From Alphaproteobacteria bacterium (GTDB taxonomy: Bacteria; Pseudomonadota; Alphaproteobacteria; UBA9219), in contig JAQUPC010000042.1 in assembly GCA_028716765.1 (NCBI GenBank), positions 1-16,246 of the forward strand: DNA of 16,246 nucleotides, given 5' to 3'. This document shows, piece after piece, positions 1 to 6,968 of this stretch; the first letter of the stretch is position 1, and every line of letters begins with the position of its first letter. The translations under genes were made by a program, and so were the position numbers. Below the pieces are notes generated by a model. It had not been told where the DNA came from. It worked only from the letters and a program-made list of their open reading frames with translations, and made no database searches.

Positions 1-4
1 CGCC

Positions 5-1378
5 TCACTCCTCTCCGCCATTCCCAAGCCCGATCCACCTGTCGCGCACGTCTTCGTAATGGACCGAAGGATCGTACGTTTCGACAGGCAGGCGCAGCGC
101 CTCGGCCGTCAACGCGCCGACGGCAGCCTTGACCTGCAGAATGGCCACCGCTTCCGCATGCTCGGCTTTGACAAGATCAACCTTGGCGTTCAACAATTCC
201 TGCTCGGCGTTCAGAACATCGAGCGTCGTGCGTGTTCCGACCTTCGCCTCCTCCTTGACGCCGTGCAGGGCGAGATCCGCCGCCGTCACCACGCTTTTGT
301 GCGCCGTTATGGCGGCGCGCGCCGTCGTCAGATTCTGCCAGGCGCGAATGGCGATTTCGTGCGCCTTGTGGCGCGCGTCCTCGAGTTCAAGCCTGCGCTG
401 CGTCACCGTTTGCCGGGCCGCGCGCGCCTTTGAATAGTCCGCACCCGAACGATAAAGCGGAATCGTCAACCGCGCCATGATCGTCGCGTTATCCTGACGG
501 CCCGGAATCATGACGCTTTGTTCCCAGCCGCGCGAAACGTTGCCAACGAGATTGACTTCCGGCAGCAAGCCGCCCTCGGCAGCCGTTACGCCCGCCTTGG
601 CCGCGTCCTGGCCGTAGCTGGCCGCGATGATGCCGGGATTGTTTTTTTCAGCGAGGGTTTTGGCCTCGTCGCTGCTTTGCGGCGATTCAAGAACCAGTTT
701 CGGTTGGCGCAAATTTCCGGGCTCGTCGCCGATCAGACGGTAAAAAACCGCGCCGCCGTTCGCGAGATCGCCCTCGGCCCTGATGCGCGCCGCCGTGGCG
801 GCGTTCAAGCGCGACTCGGACTGGGACACGTCGGTTTTCGTGACCTCGCCGATCCTGAAACGTTCGTTCGTCGCCGCAAGCTGTTGGCGGAGGACGTCTT
901 CGTTGTTGCGCGTCAATTCAAGAACTTTTTGCCCCCGCACGACGTCCAGATAAGCCTTGGCGGAATCGAACAGCAATTGTTGTTCCGCGTTCAACAACGC
1001 GGCGCGCCCGGCCCTCACCTGCGCCTCGGCCTCTTTCACGGCGCCTTCCGTTCGAAACCCGCGAAAAACCGGTTGCGTTACGGTTATGCCCGCGTCGTGC
1101 GGCGTCAACGTATCCGAACCCGTAAAGAACCCCGCGCCGGAGATGGTTTGCTGCGACTTGCCTCCCTCCGCCACGGCGTCCACGCTCGGGCGCCAGCCGC
1201 TCATGGCCTGCGAAACCTGCTCGTCCGTCACGCGCAGCCTGGCGCGCTCGGCCTGCAAGCCGGGATTGTTCCGGTAGGCGAGAGCCAGCGTTTCTTCAAG
1301 CGTATGCGTCTCGGCAAGAGCCGGAGAAGCCATCACCAGAAACAAAGCCGCCAATGCGGACAAGCGAAGACGCGTCAT
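5..1378 (-). CDS. TolC-family outer membrane efflux channel
   Basis: Outer-membrane component of a tripartite exporter, forming the trimeric channel-tunnel that docks onto the periplasmic adaptor and RND pump encoded divergently at 2010-6184. The 457-residue product has a clear Sec signal peptide (cleavage likely after SPALA, residues 18-22). Two outer-membrane efflux protein repeats follow, rich in long Ala/Glu/Lys helices; the TQPVFRGFRT stretch near residue 100 is typical of the start of the first beta-barrel segment. The length matches the 450-490 residues usual for the family. It is the third gene of the minus-strand operon behind the ArsR regulator and the DUF2892 gene. Its Shine-Dalgarno-like GAGGGAAAG overlaps the DUF2892 stop codon, suggesting coupled expression. 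The stop codon lies 5 bases from the window edge, so any terminator is out of view. The family is certain; the substrate cannot be read from this subunit. Confidence 0.95.
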   Translation of the reverse strand: MTRLRLSALAALFLVMASPALAETHTLEETLALAYRNNPGLQAERARLRVTDEQVSQAMSGWRPSVDAVAEGGKSQQTISGAGFFTGSDTLTPHDAGITVTQPVFRGFRTEGAVKEAEAQVRAGRAALLNAEQQLLFDSAKAYLDVVRGQKVLELTRNNEDVLRQQLAATNERFRIGEVTKTDVSQSESRLNAATAARIRAEGDLANGGAVFYRLIGDEPGNLRQPKLVLESPQSSDEAKTLAEKNNPGIIAASYGQDAAKAGVTAAEGGLLPEVNLVGNVSRGWEQSVMIPGRQDNATIMARLTIPLYRSGADYSKARAARQTVTQRRLELEDARHKAHEIAIRAWQNLTTARAAITAHKSVVTAADLALHGVKEEAKVGTRTTLDVLNAEQELLNAKVDLVKAEHAEAVAILQVKAAVGALTAEALRLPVETYDPSVHYEDVRDRWIGLGNGGEE

Positions 1379-1394
1379 GCGAAAACTCTTTCCC

Positions 1395-1613
1395 TCAGGA
1401 ATAAAAGGCGGCCCCCGGCTTGACGCCTAGTTTTTTAAACAGCATCGCTGGAGGGCAAAAACCCGTAAAAGAAGCCTGAATAAGGTTCAAGCCAACGAAG
1501 GCTGGCAACAACAGCCACCAAAGGCTGCAATAAAAAGTCAGCAATACGCCGACCAAGTTCACGATACCGGCAAAAATCATAACGGCGCGGTCGATGTTCA
1601 TGTCGGCTGTCAT
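1395..1613 (-). CDS. DUF2892 inner-membrane protein (YgaP-TM-like)
   Basis: A 72-residue protein with two hydrophobic segments (about residues 10-29 and 31-50) and the GFCPPAMLFKKLGV ending that marks the DUF2892 family. The same domain is the membrane tail of the rhodanese YgaP, and stand-alone versions are found in BigR-type sulfide-response operons. No rhodanese domain is attached here. The start at 1613 overlaps the regulator stop codon as ATGA, which argues for translational coupling. A start at residue 5 (MNIDRA, position 1601) matches many family members equally well. Its function is unknown. The FCPP cysteine and the link with persulfide-sensing regulators hint at a role in reactive-sulfur handling, but that is inference. 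Confidence 0.88.
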   Translation of the reverse strand: MTADMNIDRAVMIFAGIVNLVGVLLTFYCSLWWLLLPAFVGLNLIQASFTGFCPPAMLFKKLGVKPGAAFYS

Positions 1614-1945
1614 GGCGTTCTCCGTGGGGTTTTAGATTTGTTTTCCGCGTGGCAGTAGATGTCGTACAGCTTCTCTACGATTTGAGCGGCGTGTTCGTCC
1701 GCCAGACTGTAATAAATGGTTTGCGCCACGCGCCGCGTCTTGACAACCCCGTCGCGGCGCAACCGCGCCAGATGCTGGGACAGCGCGGATTGATTGATTT
1801 TAATAAGTTTTTCCAGCGCCCCGACCGAACTTTCGCCCTCATGCAACCGGCACAGGATCATAAGCCTGTGCGCGTTGGCGAGGCACTTCATCATTCCGGC
1901 GGCGCGGCCGGCTTTGGTGCAAAACGCTTTCGTTTCTATATTCAT
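1610..1945 (-). CDS. bigR: ArsR-family BigR/SqrR-like thiol-persulfide-sensing repressor
   Basis: Winged-helix repressor of 111 residues. The core includes CLANAHRLMILCRLHEGE (21-38) and the recognition helix NQSALSQHLARLRRDG (51-66), followed by the wing VKTRRVAQTIYYSL. Cysteines are at 9, 21, 32 and 98. C32 (in MILC) and C98 (in YDIYC) are 66 residues apart, the same spacing as the paired cysteines of BigR (42/108) and SqrR (41/107), which form an intramolecular polysulfide bridge and release DNA. The metal-binding CxC motif of ArsR/SmtB is absent. I chose the start at 1945 because the family N-terminus begins here. The reading frame stays open upstream to 2197, but that part would cover the operator and promoter and has no family similarity. 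No Shine-Dalgarno precedes this ATG, and the predicted transcription start lies right beside it, so the mRNA may be leaderless. It is first in the bigR-DUF2892-tolC operon and likely represses both divergent operons. Confidence 0.9.
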   Translation of the reverse strand: MNIETKAFCTKAGRAAGMMKCLANAHRLMILCRLHEGESSVGALEKLIKINQSALSQHLARLRRDGVVKTRRVAQTIYYSLADEHAAQIVEKLYDIYCHAENKSKTPRRTP

Positions 1946-1949
1946 GTAT

Positions 1950-1970
1950 GCTAAATTAGCGCTTGCTAAT
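1950..1970. promoter_or_regulatory. Likely operator of the BigR-like repressor
   Basis: Two overlapping inverted repeats are visible. GCTAA-A-TTAGC (1950-1960) is a perfect palindrome, and ATTAGC-gctt-GCTAAT (1955-1970) is a second one sharing its TTAGC arm. The site therefore has three half-sites (GCTAA, TTAGC, GCTAA). It sits between the divergent regulator/channel and adaptor/pump operons and covers the predicted spacer and -10 of the regulator promoter. AT-rich palindromes of this kind are the known targets of BigR-type repressors. Which protein binds here is inferred from position. Confidence 0.75.
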
Positions 1971-1981
1971 ATGCTTGTCAA
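1953..1981 (-). promoter_or_regulatory. Predicted promoter of the bigR-DUF2892-tolC operon
   Basis: On the minus strand a perfect -35 TTGACA (1981-1976) is followed 17 bases later by TAATTT (1958-1953), a weak -10. The operator lies in the spacer and over the -10, so a bound repressor would block polymerase. The expected start point is near 1946, next to the ATG at 1945. No equally good promoter was found for the adaptor/pump direction; TTGCTA (1963) with CATGAT (1986) would begin inside the ribosome site. Confidence 0.55.
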
Positions 1982-1996
1982 GGGGCATGATAAGCG

Positions 1997-2003
1997 AAGG
2001 AGG
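1997..2003 (+). promoter_or_regulatory. Strong ribosome binding site fixing the adaptor start
   Basis: AAGGAGG lies 6 bases before the ATG at 2010. It decides the adaptor start in favour of MNRLILVAAI over in-frame ATGs further upstream. Confidence 0.85.
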
Positions 2004-2009
2004 ATCGCC

Positions 2010-2981
2010 ATGAATCGACTCATACTTGTTGCGGCCATCTTGTTCGTCTCGGCCCCCGTCCTTGCCGGAGCGCAGGAGTTCACCGTCAAGCAGCAGATGG
2101 CGGACGACCTGAAAGCCGTGATCGCCACGGTCGAATCCGTGCATGAAGTCCAGGCGCGCGCGCGAATCAGCGGCACCGTAAGCCTGCTCAACGTCAAGGA
2201 AGGCGATCACGTCGAAACGGGCGATAAAATCGCCGTGATCGGCGACCCCAAGCTGGCGATCAAAGGCCAGGGGCTCGACGCGCGCATTCAGGCCGCCCAG
2301 TCCGCCTACGACAAGGCGAAGATCGACTTCTCGCGCGCCAGCGAACTGCGTCAGTCGGGCTACGGCACGCAAGCGAAACTTGACGAAGCGCGCACCAACC
2401 TTGAAATCGCCGAACACAATCTTCAGGCCGCCAAATCCGAAAAGCAGGAGGTGACGCAACAAGCCACCGAGGGCGCCGTTCTTGCGCCGAGCGCCGGACG
2501 CGTGCTCAAGGTTCCGGCGACTTTGGGCAGCGTCATCATGGCGGGCGAAACCGTCGCTATGTTGTCGCAGGAAAATTACGTCTTGCGGCTCGAACTTCCC
2601 GAAAGGCACGCAAAATATCTGCGCGCGGGCGATACCGTTCAAATCGGCGTGCGCGGCATGCAGCCCACCGCCGGAGAAAGCTGCAAAGCCGGAACCGTCC
2701 GTCTCGTCTATCCGGAGATCAAGGACGGGCGGGTCATCGCCGACGTCGAAGCATCCGATCTTGGCGATTACTTCGTCGGCGAAAGAACGCGCGTTTACGT
2801 CGCCACGGGCAAGCGCCCTACCCTGTTCGCGCCTGCCGATTACATTACCCGCCGTGCCGGAATCGAATACGCGAAACTTAAGGGCGGCACGGAAGTCGTG
2901 GTCCAGACCGGCCAAAAATTCGAGGAAAAAATCGAGGTTTTGTCCGGCCTCAATGACGGCGACGTTTTGGTGAAGCCATGA
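2010..2981 (+). CDS. RND efflux periplasmic adaptor (membrane fusion protein)
   Basis: Bridges the RND pump at 2978-6184 and the TolC-type channel at 5-1378 in the periplasm. The 323-residue product has a Sec signal peptide (MNRLILVAAILFVSAPVLAGA) without a lipobox cysteine, so it is probably not lipid-anchored. After that comes the first half of a lipoyl domain (about 50-80, with VKEGDHVETGDKIAVIGD), an alpha-hairpin coiled coil (about 88-150), the second lipoyl half (155-187, with APSAGRV...GSVIMAGETVAML), a beta-barrel domain and a short membrane-proximal end. The protein is at the short end for the family. The open frame reaches back to 1794, but the AAGGAGG site and the signal peptide fix the start at 2010. 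It overlaps the permease by ATGA, implying coupled synthesis. Expression is likely repressed through the operator at 1950-1970. Confidence 0.93.
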   Translation: MNRLILVAAILFVSAPVLAGAQEFTVKQQMADDLKAVIATVESVHEVQARARISGTVSLLNVKEGDHVETGDKIAVIGDPKLAIKGQGLDARIQAAQSAYDKAKIDFSRASELRQSGYGTQAKLDEARTNLEIAEHNLQAAKSEKQEVTQQATEGAVLAPSAGRVLKVPATLGSVIMAGETVAMLSQENYVLRLELPERHAKYLRAGDTVQIGVRGMQPTAGESCKAGTVRLVYPEIKDGRVIADVEASDLGDYFVGERTRVYVATGKRPTLFAPADYITRRAGIEYAKLKGGTEVVVQTGQKFEEKIEVLSGLNDGDVLVKP

Positions 2982-5900
2982 GAGTCGGACTTTCGGGCCG
3001 TCTGACCCAGATATTCATAAAGTCGCCCCTGACGCCGCTTATTCTTCTGGCGAGCCTCGCGGTGGGCCTTTTAGCGCTGAGCGCGCTTCCCCGCGAGGAA
3101 GAACCGCAGATCAGCGTGCCGATGGTCGACATCATGGTCAGCGCCAACGGTTACAAGGCGGGCGACGCCGTCGAGCTGATCACCCGTCCGCTGGAAGATA
3201 TAGTCAAGGGCATCGACGGCGTCGAGCACGTTTATTCGCAAACGGAAGACGATAAGACGGTGACGACGGCGCGGTTTTACACCGGCACCGACGAAGACAC
3301 GGCCGTCCTCCGCGTGCATGAGAAAATCCGCGCCAACATCCGCGATCTGCCCAAAGGCATTCCCGAGCCGGTTATTGTCGGCCGCGGGATCGACGACGTC
3401 GCTATTTTGACGCTGACGCTGTCGCCGAAGCCGGAAAGCGCCGCGCGCTGGAACGATAACGGCCTTTACCAGCTTGCCCTTGAACTCCAGCACGAACTCG
3501 ACAAGGCCGATAACGTCGGCCTGAATTACATCGCCGGCGGCAGCCCGAACCAGATCCGGGTCGAGCCCGATCCCGAAAAGCTGGCCTTGTACGGCATGAC
3601 GCTGAACCAGCTCGCCGACAAGCTGACGAACGCCAACCGCTCGTTCCAGATCGGTTCGTTCAATCAACTAAACAAAAACTATCCTGTCGTGGCCGGGCAG
3701 ACTTTACAGGGGGTGCCCGATATTAGCCTCTTATTGCTGACCTCGCGCGACGGCCGCCCGGTTTACCTCAAGGATGTCGCGGCGGTTACCGTTGGCGGCG
3801 CGCAAACGGATGCGCGCGCATGGACTATGGAGAGAAGCGCATCGGGTGGCCTTGAGCGCCTGCCCGCCGTGACGCTGGCTTTTGCCAAACGCAAAGGCGC
3901 CAACGCCGTGGTTGTTGCCGACGACCTTCTAAAACGCCTTGAGATCCTGAAAGGCCGCGTCATTCCCGCCGACGTCAATGTGACGGTCACGCGCAATTAC
4001 GGCGAAACGGCCACCGAAAAGGCGGACGAACTTATGTTCCACCTGTTTCTGGCCACGATCACCATCGTTCTGCTCATTACATGGACGATCGGCTGGCGCG
4101 AAGGCGTCGTCGTCCTTGTCGTTATTCCCACGACGATCCTGCTTACGCTCTTTGCCTCGTGGCTTATGGGCTATACGATCAATAGGGTCAGTCTGTTCGC
4201 TCTTATCTTCTCCATCGGCATTCTCGTCGACGACGCGATCGTAATTATTGAAAACATCGTGCGCCGTTGGCGGCTCGATAAGGGCGCGGACATCGTCGAG
4301 ACCGCCGTCGACGCCGTGTCCGAGGTCGGAAATCCGACAATCGTCGCCACGCTTACCATTATGGCGGCCCTTTTGCCCATGATGTTCGTCAGCGGCATGA
4401 TGGGTCCCTATATGAGCCCCATTCCCGCCAACGCCTCTATGGCGATGCTGTTTTCGTTCTTCGTGGCCGAGATCATCACGCCGTGGCTGTTGCTTAAAAT
4501 CTCCGGCAAATATTTCACGCAGTTGCCCGATGACGATGCGGACCATTCGCACGGCAAACTCAGCCAACTTTATGAACGCATCGCGGGGCCGCTGTTGGCA
4601 GATAAGAAGAAAGCCAAACGTTTTATCCTTTATGTCGCGGGGGCAACGCTCGCGGTTTGCCTGTTCTTTCCGCTGAAGCTTGTTACCGTGAAACTTTTGC
4701 CTTTCGACAACAAGTCGGAGATGCAGATTGTCGTCGATTTGCCCAAGGGTTCGACGCTGGAAGCGACGGACCGCTTGCTGCAATCGGCGGTGGAAAAGCT
4801 GAAGGACTTGCCGGAGATGACGTCCGTTCAGTCCTATGCCGGAACGGCCATGCCCTTCAACTTCAACGGCCTTGTGCGGCATTACTTTTTGCGCAGCAAT
4901 CCTGAACAGGGCGATTTGCAGATCAACCTCAAGCCCAAAGCCGAACGCCGCCGCGCCAGCCATGCTATCGCGCTCGATGTGCGCGCGCGTCTGAAAGATT
5001 TGATTGTGCCCGCGGGCACGGTTATCAAGGTCGTCGAAGTGCCGCCGGGGCCGCCGGTCATCGCCACGCTTCTCGCGGAAATTTATGGTCCGGACGCCGC
5101 CGCGCGCCGCGCCACGGCCGCCAAGGTGCGCAAAGCGTTCGCCAAAAACGACTTCGTCACCGACATCGACGACTCGTTCAACAAAACGGGCGACCGTCTG
5201 CGCTTTTCGATCAATCAGGAGAATCTGGAATACTACGGAGTCGACGAACAAGCGGTTTACGACACTCTGGCCGCCATTACCGGGGGCGTGAAGATCGGCT
5301 ATTCCCAACGCGGCGAAGGCGAAAGGCCTGTCGACATCACGCTTAAAATGCCCAAAAGCGGGGAATGGTACGGCGAGCGCATCCTGTCGACCCCCGTGCC
5401 TGCGGGAGGCACGAAGCGCCTTGGCCGCAACGTCGAACTTGGCGACGTCGTGACCGTGAGCAAGGAACCGGCGTCATACCCCATATTCCGCCGCGACGGC
5501 CGGTTTGCGGAAATGGTGAGCGCCGAACTCGCCGGGCGCTACGAAGCGCCGATCTACGGCATGCTGGCCGTCGAAAGTACGCTCAAGAAAATGATTCCCG
5601 ACAAAGCCGAAAGGCCCGTCATCCGCTATCACGGCCAACCGCTCGATGAATCGAAGCCAACCTTGCTGTGGGATGGCGAATGGGAAGTCACCTACGTCAC
5701 GTTTCGCGATATGGGCGCGGCGTTTATCGTGGCCATACTCGGCATTTATCTGCTGGTGGTGGGGTTGTTCCGCTCGTTCCTCGTGCCGCTTGTCATTATG
5801 ATACCAGTGCCGTTGACACTCATTGGCATCGTTTTGGGCCACGCCCTGTTCAGCGCGCCCTTTACGGCGACGTCCATGATCGGCTTTATCGCGCTGGCGG

Positions 5901-6184
5901 GCATTATCGTGCGCAATTCCATTTTGCTGGTCGATTTCATCCGCCACCTTCGTGCCCAAGGGATGCCGTTGCGCGAAGCCTTGCTCGAAGCGGGAAAAAT
6001 CCGCATTCGCCCGATTGTTTTGACGGCGGCGGCGGCCATGATTGGCGCGGCGTTTATTCTTACCGACCCCATCTTTCAAGGCCTTGCGATTTCCCTCGTC
6101 TTCGGCCTCGCCAGCGCCACAGCCCTGACGCTTCTCGTCATTCCGGCGCTTTACATATGGAAGAGCCGTAGCGGCGAGCCGTAA
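2978..6184 (+). CDS. RND efflux permease (HAE1-like)
   Basis: Proton-driven inner-membrane pump of 1068 residues, full length for the AcrB/HAE1-type superfamily. TM1 is at about 19-36. The first large periplasmic porter/docking region spans about 37-350, TM2-6 about 352-508, then a cytosolic link and TM7 near 550-570. The second periplasmic region follows, and the last five TMs lie after about residue 915. TM4 carries the proton-relay pair D418-D419 in FSIGILVDDAIVIIENI. In TM10 the position that is Lys in AcrB (K940) appears to be Arg979 in GIIVRNSILLVDF, a variant common to a large RND subgroup. There is no HME metal-pump TM4 signature (DGxxV.ENI), so an organic or sulfur-containing substrate is likelier than a metal cation. 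It is translationally coupled to the adaptor. The specific substrate is not readable; the BigR-like regulator suggests expression under reactive-sulfur stress. Confidence 0.94.
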   Translation: MRVGLSGRLTQIFIKSPLTPLILLASLAVGLLALSALPREEEPQISVPMVDIMVSANGYKAGDAVELITRPLEDIVKGIDGVEHVYSQTEDDKTVTTARFYTGTDEDTAVLRVHEKIRANIRDLPKGIPEPVIVGRGIDDVAILTLTLSPKPESAARWNDNGLYQLALELQHELDKADNVGLNYIAGGSPNQIRVEPDPEKLALYGMTLNQLADKLTNANRSFQIGSFNQLNKNYPVVAGQTLQGVPDISLLLLTSRDGRPVYLKDVAAVTVGGAQTDARAWTMERSASGGLERLPAVTLAFAKRKGANAVVVADDLLKRLEILKGRVIPADVNVTVTRNYGETATEKADELMFHLFLATITIVLLITWTIGWREGVVVLVVIPTTILLTLFASWLMGYTINRVSLFALIFSIGILVDDAIVIIENIVRRWRLDKGADIVETAVDAVSEVGNPTIVATLTIMAALLPMMFVSGMMGPYMSPIPANASMAMLFSFFVAEIITPWLLLKISGKYFTQLPDDDADHSHGKLSQLYERIAGPLLADKKKAKRFILYVAGATLAVCLFFPLKLVTVKLLPFDNKSEMQIVVDLPKGSTLEATDRLLQSAVEKLKDLPEMTSVQSYAGTAMPFNFNGLVRHYFLRSNPEQGDLQINLKPKAERRRASHAIALDVRARLKDLIVPAGTVIKVVEVPPGPPVIATLLAEIYGPDAAARRATAAKVRKAFAKNDFVTDIDDSFNKTGDRLRFSINQENLEYYGVDEQAVYDTLAAITGGVKIGYSQRGEGERPVDITLKMPKSGEWYGERILSTPVPAGGTKRLGRNVELGDVVTVSKEPASYPIFRRDGRFAEMVSAELAGRYEAPIYGMLAVESTLKKMIPDKAERPVIRYHGQPLDESKPTLLWDGEWEVTYVTFRDMGAAFIVAILGIYLLVVGLFRSFLVPLVIMIPVPLTLIGIVLGHALFSAPFTATSMIGFIALAGIIVRNSILLVDFIRHLRAQGMPLREALLEAGKIRIRPIVLTAAAAMIGAAFILTDPIFQGLAISLVFGLASATALTLLVIPALYIWKSRSGEP

Positions 6185-6198
6185 AGAACTCGCCGCTA
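6169..6198. other. Inverted repeat over the RND stop codon
   Basis: A perfect 10-bp stem, TAGCGGCGAG (6169-6178) and CTCGCCGCTA (6189-6198), encloses a 10-base loop containing the permease stop TAA. It lies between the convergent permease and DUF5320 genes and could slow polymerase from both sides. No T-tract follows on either strand, so it is not a canonical intrinsic terminator. Confidence 0.5.
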
Positions 6199-6208
6199 TC
6201 GATCCGGC

Positions 6209-6484
6209 TTAAGCTTCGGCTTTTGCTTCTTTCAGCTTGTCTAACCGCGCTTGAAGCGCGGCGATCCGGCTCTCGAGCATCGTGACTTCCTCCTGTTGGG
6301 AGGAAACCCCGGCCTGATTCCGGAACCCGCGGCGGCATCCGCCCTGACCAAAACCGCAGCCCATGCCTCCTCCCCGGCCTCGTCCCGTTTTCACAGGAAA
6401 CGAGGCGTCAGGCTGCTGACAACCGCCTCTCCCAAATCCTTGCGGGCCTGTTCCAAAAGGCCCGGTTCCATCATGTGCTGGCAT
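6209..6484 (-). CDS. DUF5320 Gly/Cys-rich small protein
   Basis: A 91-residue protein beginning MPAHDGTGPFGTGPQGFGRG, the hallmark N-terminus of DUF5320. A second Gly/Arg-rich block follows (TGRGRGGGMGCGFGQGGC, 33-50), with cysteines at 22, 43 and 50. The C-terminus (68-91, LESRIAALQARLDKLKEAKAEA) is a short coiled coil likely to make oligomers. Family members commonly sit beside DUF134 regulators and NifX/dinitrogenase iron-molybdenum cofactor-like proteins, often in anaerobes. Only the DUF134 partner is present here. The start is supported by AAAGGAGA (6498-6491) 6 bases upstream. The function is unknown; metal or cluster binding through the Gly-Cys blocks is a guess from composition. Confidence 0.88.
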   Translation of the reverse strand: MPAHDGTGPFGTGPQGFGRGGCQQPDASFPVKTGRGRGGGMGCGFGQGGCRRGFRNQAGVSSQQEEVTMLESRIAALQARLDKLKEAKAEA

Positions 6485-6497
6485 TTTTATTCTCCTT

Positions 6498-6821
6498 TCA
6501 TTTGACTGGTTTGCTGTCCCGCCGTCTGCTTGCGACGAGACGAAAGTCGCCGCCGCCGATTTTCAAGGCATTGCCTTCGGCAAGAGCCTTTGCGACAGCG
6601 GCCCGGGCGCCCGACAAGACGCGGGAAAACGTCGGACGCGATATGTTCATCAGTTTCGCCGCTTCTTTCTGTTCAAGCCCTTTGTAATCGGCAAGGAAAA
6701 TGGCTTCCATTTCCTCGTCCTTCAGGGGCGTAATTTGCAGCTCCCGGACCGGTATGCCCTGAGGCTTGAAGAAGCGCGCCACCGGTTCGCGTCTTATATG
6801 ACGGCACTTTCTCGGTCTCAT
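6498..6821 (-). CDS. DUF134 helix-turn-helix regulator
   Basis: A 107-residue DNA-binding protein matching DUF134 along its whole length: the basic N-terminus MRPRKCRHIRREP, FKPQGIPVRELQ (18-29), the acidic block LKDEEMEAIFLADYKGLEQKEAA, and a sigma-like helix-turn-helix, about 48-72 (GLEQKEAAKLMNISRPTFSRVL). It ends with the family segment LAEGNALKIGGGDF. Its stop codon lies 13 bases before the DUF5320 ATG, with the DUF5320 ribosome site overlapping it, so the two form an operon. The promoter at 6866-6895 carries a perfect palindrome, and autoregulation is likely. The signal sensed is unknown. DUF134 genes are more familiar from anaerobic and archaeal genomes, so transfer is possible. Confidence 0.92.
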   Translation of the reverse strand: MRPRKCRHIRREPVARFFKPQGIPVRELQITPLKDEEMEAIFLADYKGLEQKEAAKLMNISRPTFSRVLSGARAAVAKALAEGNALKIGGGDFRLVASRRRDSKPVK

Positions 6822-6844
6822 GGATTACCCGCGGCGCCCGGCAA

Positions 6845-6864
6845 TTATGAACATATGTTCATAA
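6845..6864. promoter_or_regulatory. Perfect 20-bp palindromic operator upstream of the DUF134 gene
   Basis: TTATGAACATATGTTCATAA is its own reverse complement over all 20 bases. It begins right after the predicted -10 and covers the expected transcription start of the DUF134-DUF5320 operon, 24 bases before the DUF134 ATG. A dimeric repressor is expected, most simply DUF134 itself; that assignment is inference. Confidence 0.8.
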
Positions 6865-6865
6865 C

Positions 6866-6895
6866 TATATATCGCGTTATCCGGCGGCGTGTCAA
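6866..6895 (-). promoter_or_regulatory. Predicted promoter of the DUF134-DUF5320 operon
   Basis: A perfect -35 TTGACA (6895-6890) and an AT-only -10 in ATATATA (6872-6866), 17-18 bases apart depending on register. The start point should fall near 6859, inside the 20-bp palindrome. Confidence 0.7.
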
Positions 6896-6968
6896 GTCCG
6901 GTTGAGCCGTTACGGCTGCAAAAATCAATGCCGCCGGGACTCGGCCCCGGATTTATGGCATAATTCGA

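Noticed and set aside
518..1423. A 301-codon plus-strand frame over the TolC gene
   Set aside because: Arg-rich shadow translation, no ribosome site, and the opposite strand encodes a complete TolC protein.
1946..2197. An 84-residue N-terminal extension of the ArsR-like regulator
   Set aside because: The frame is open, but it runs through the operator, the predicted promoter and the adaptor's 5' end, and has no family similarity.
3929..5308. A 459-codon open frame antisense to the RND permease
   Set aside because: Arg/His/Asp-rich translation typical of an antisense shadow of a GC-rich membrane-protein gene; the sense strand is a full RND permease.
6931..6955. CCGGG...CCCGG hairpin before the hydrolase gene
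   Set aside because: Only 5 bp of stem with a short AT stretch after it; expected by chance in GC-rich sequence.
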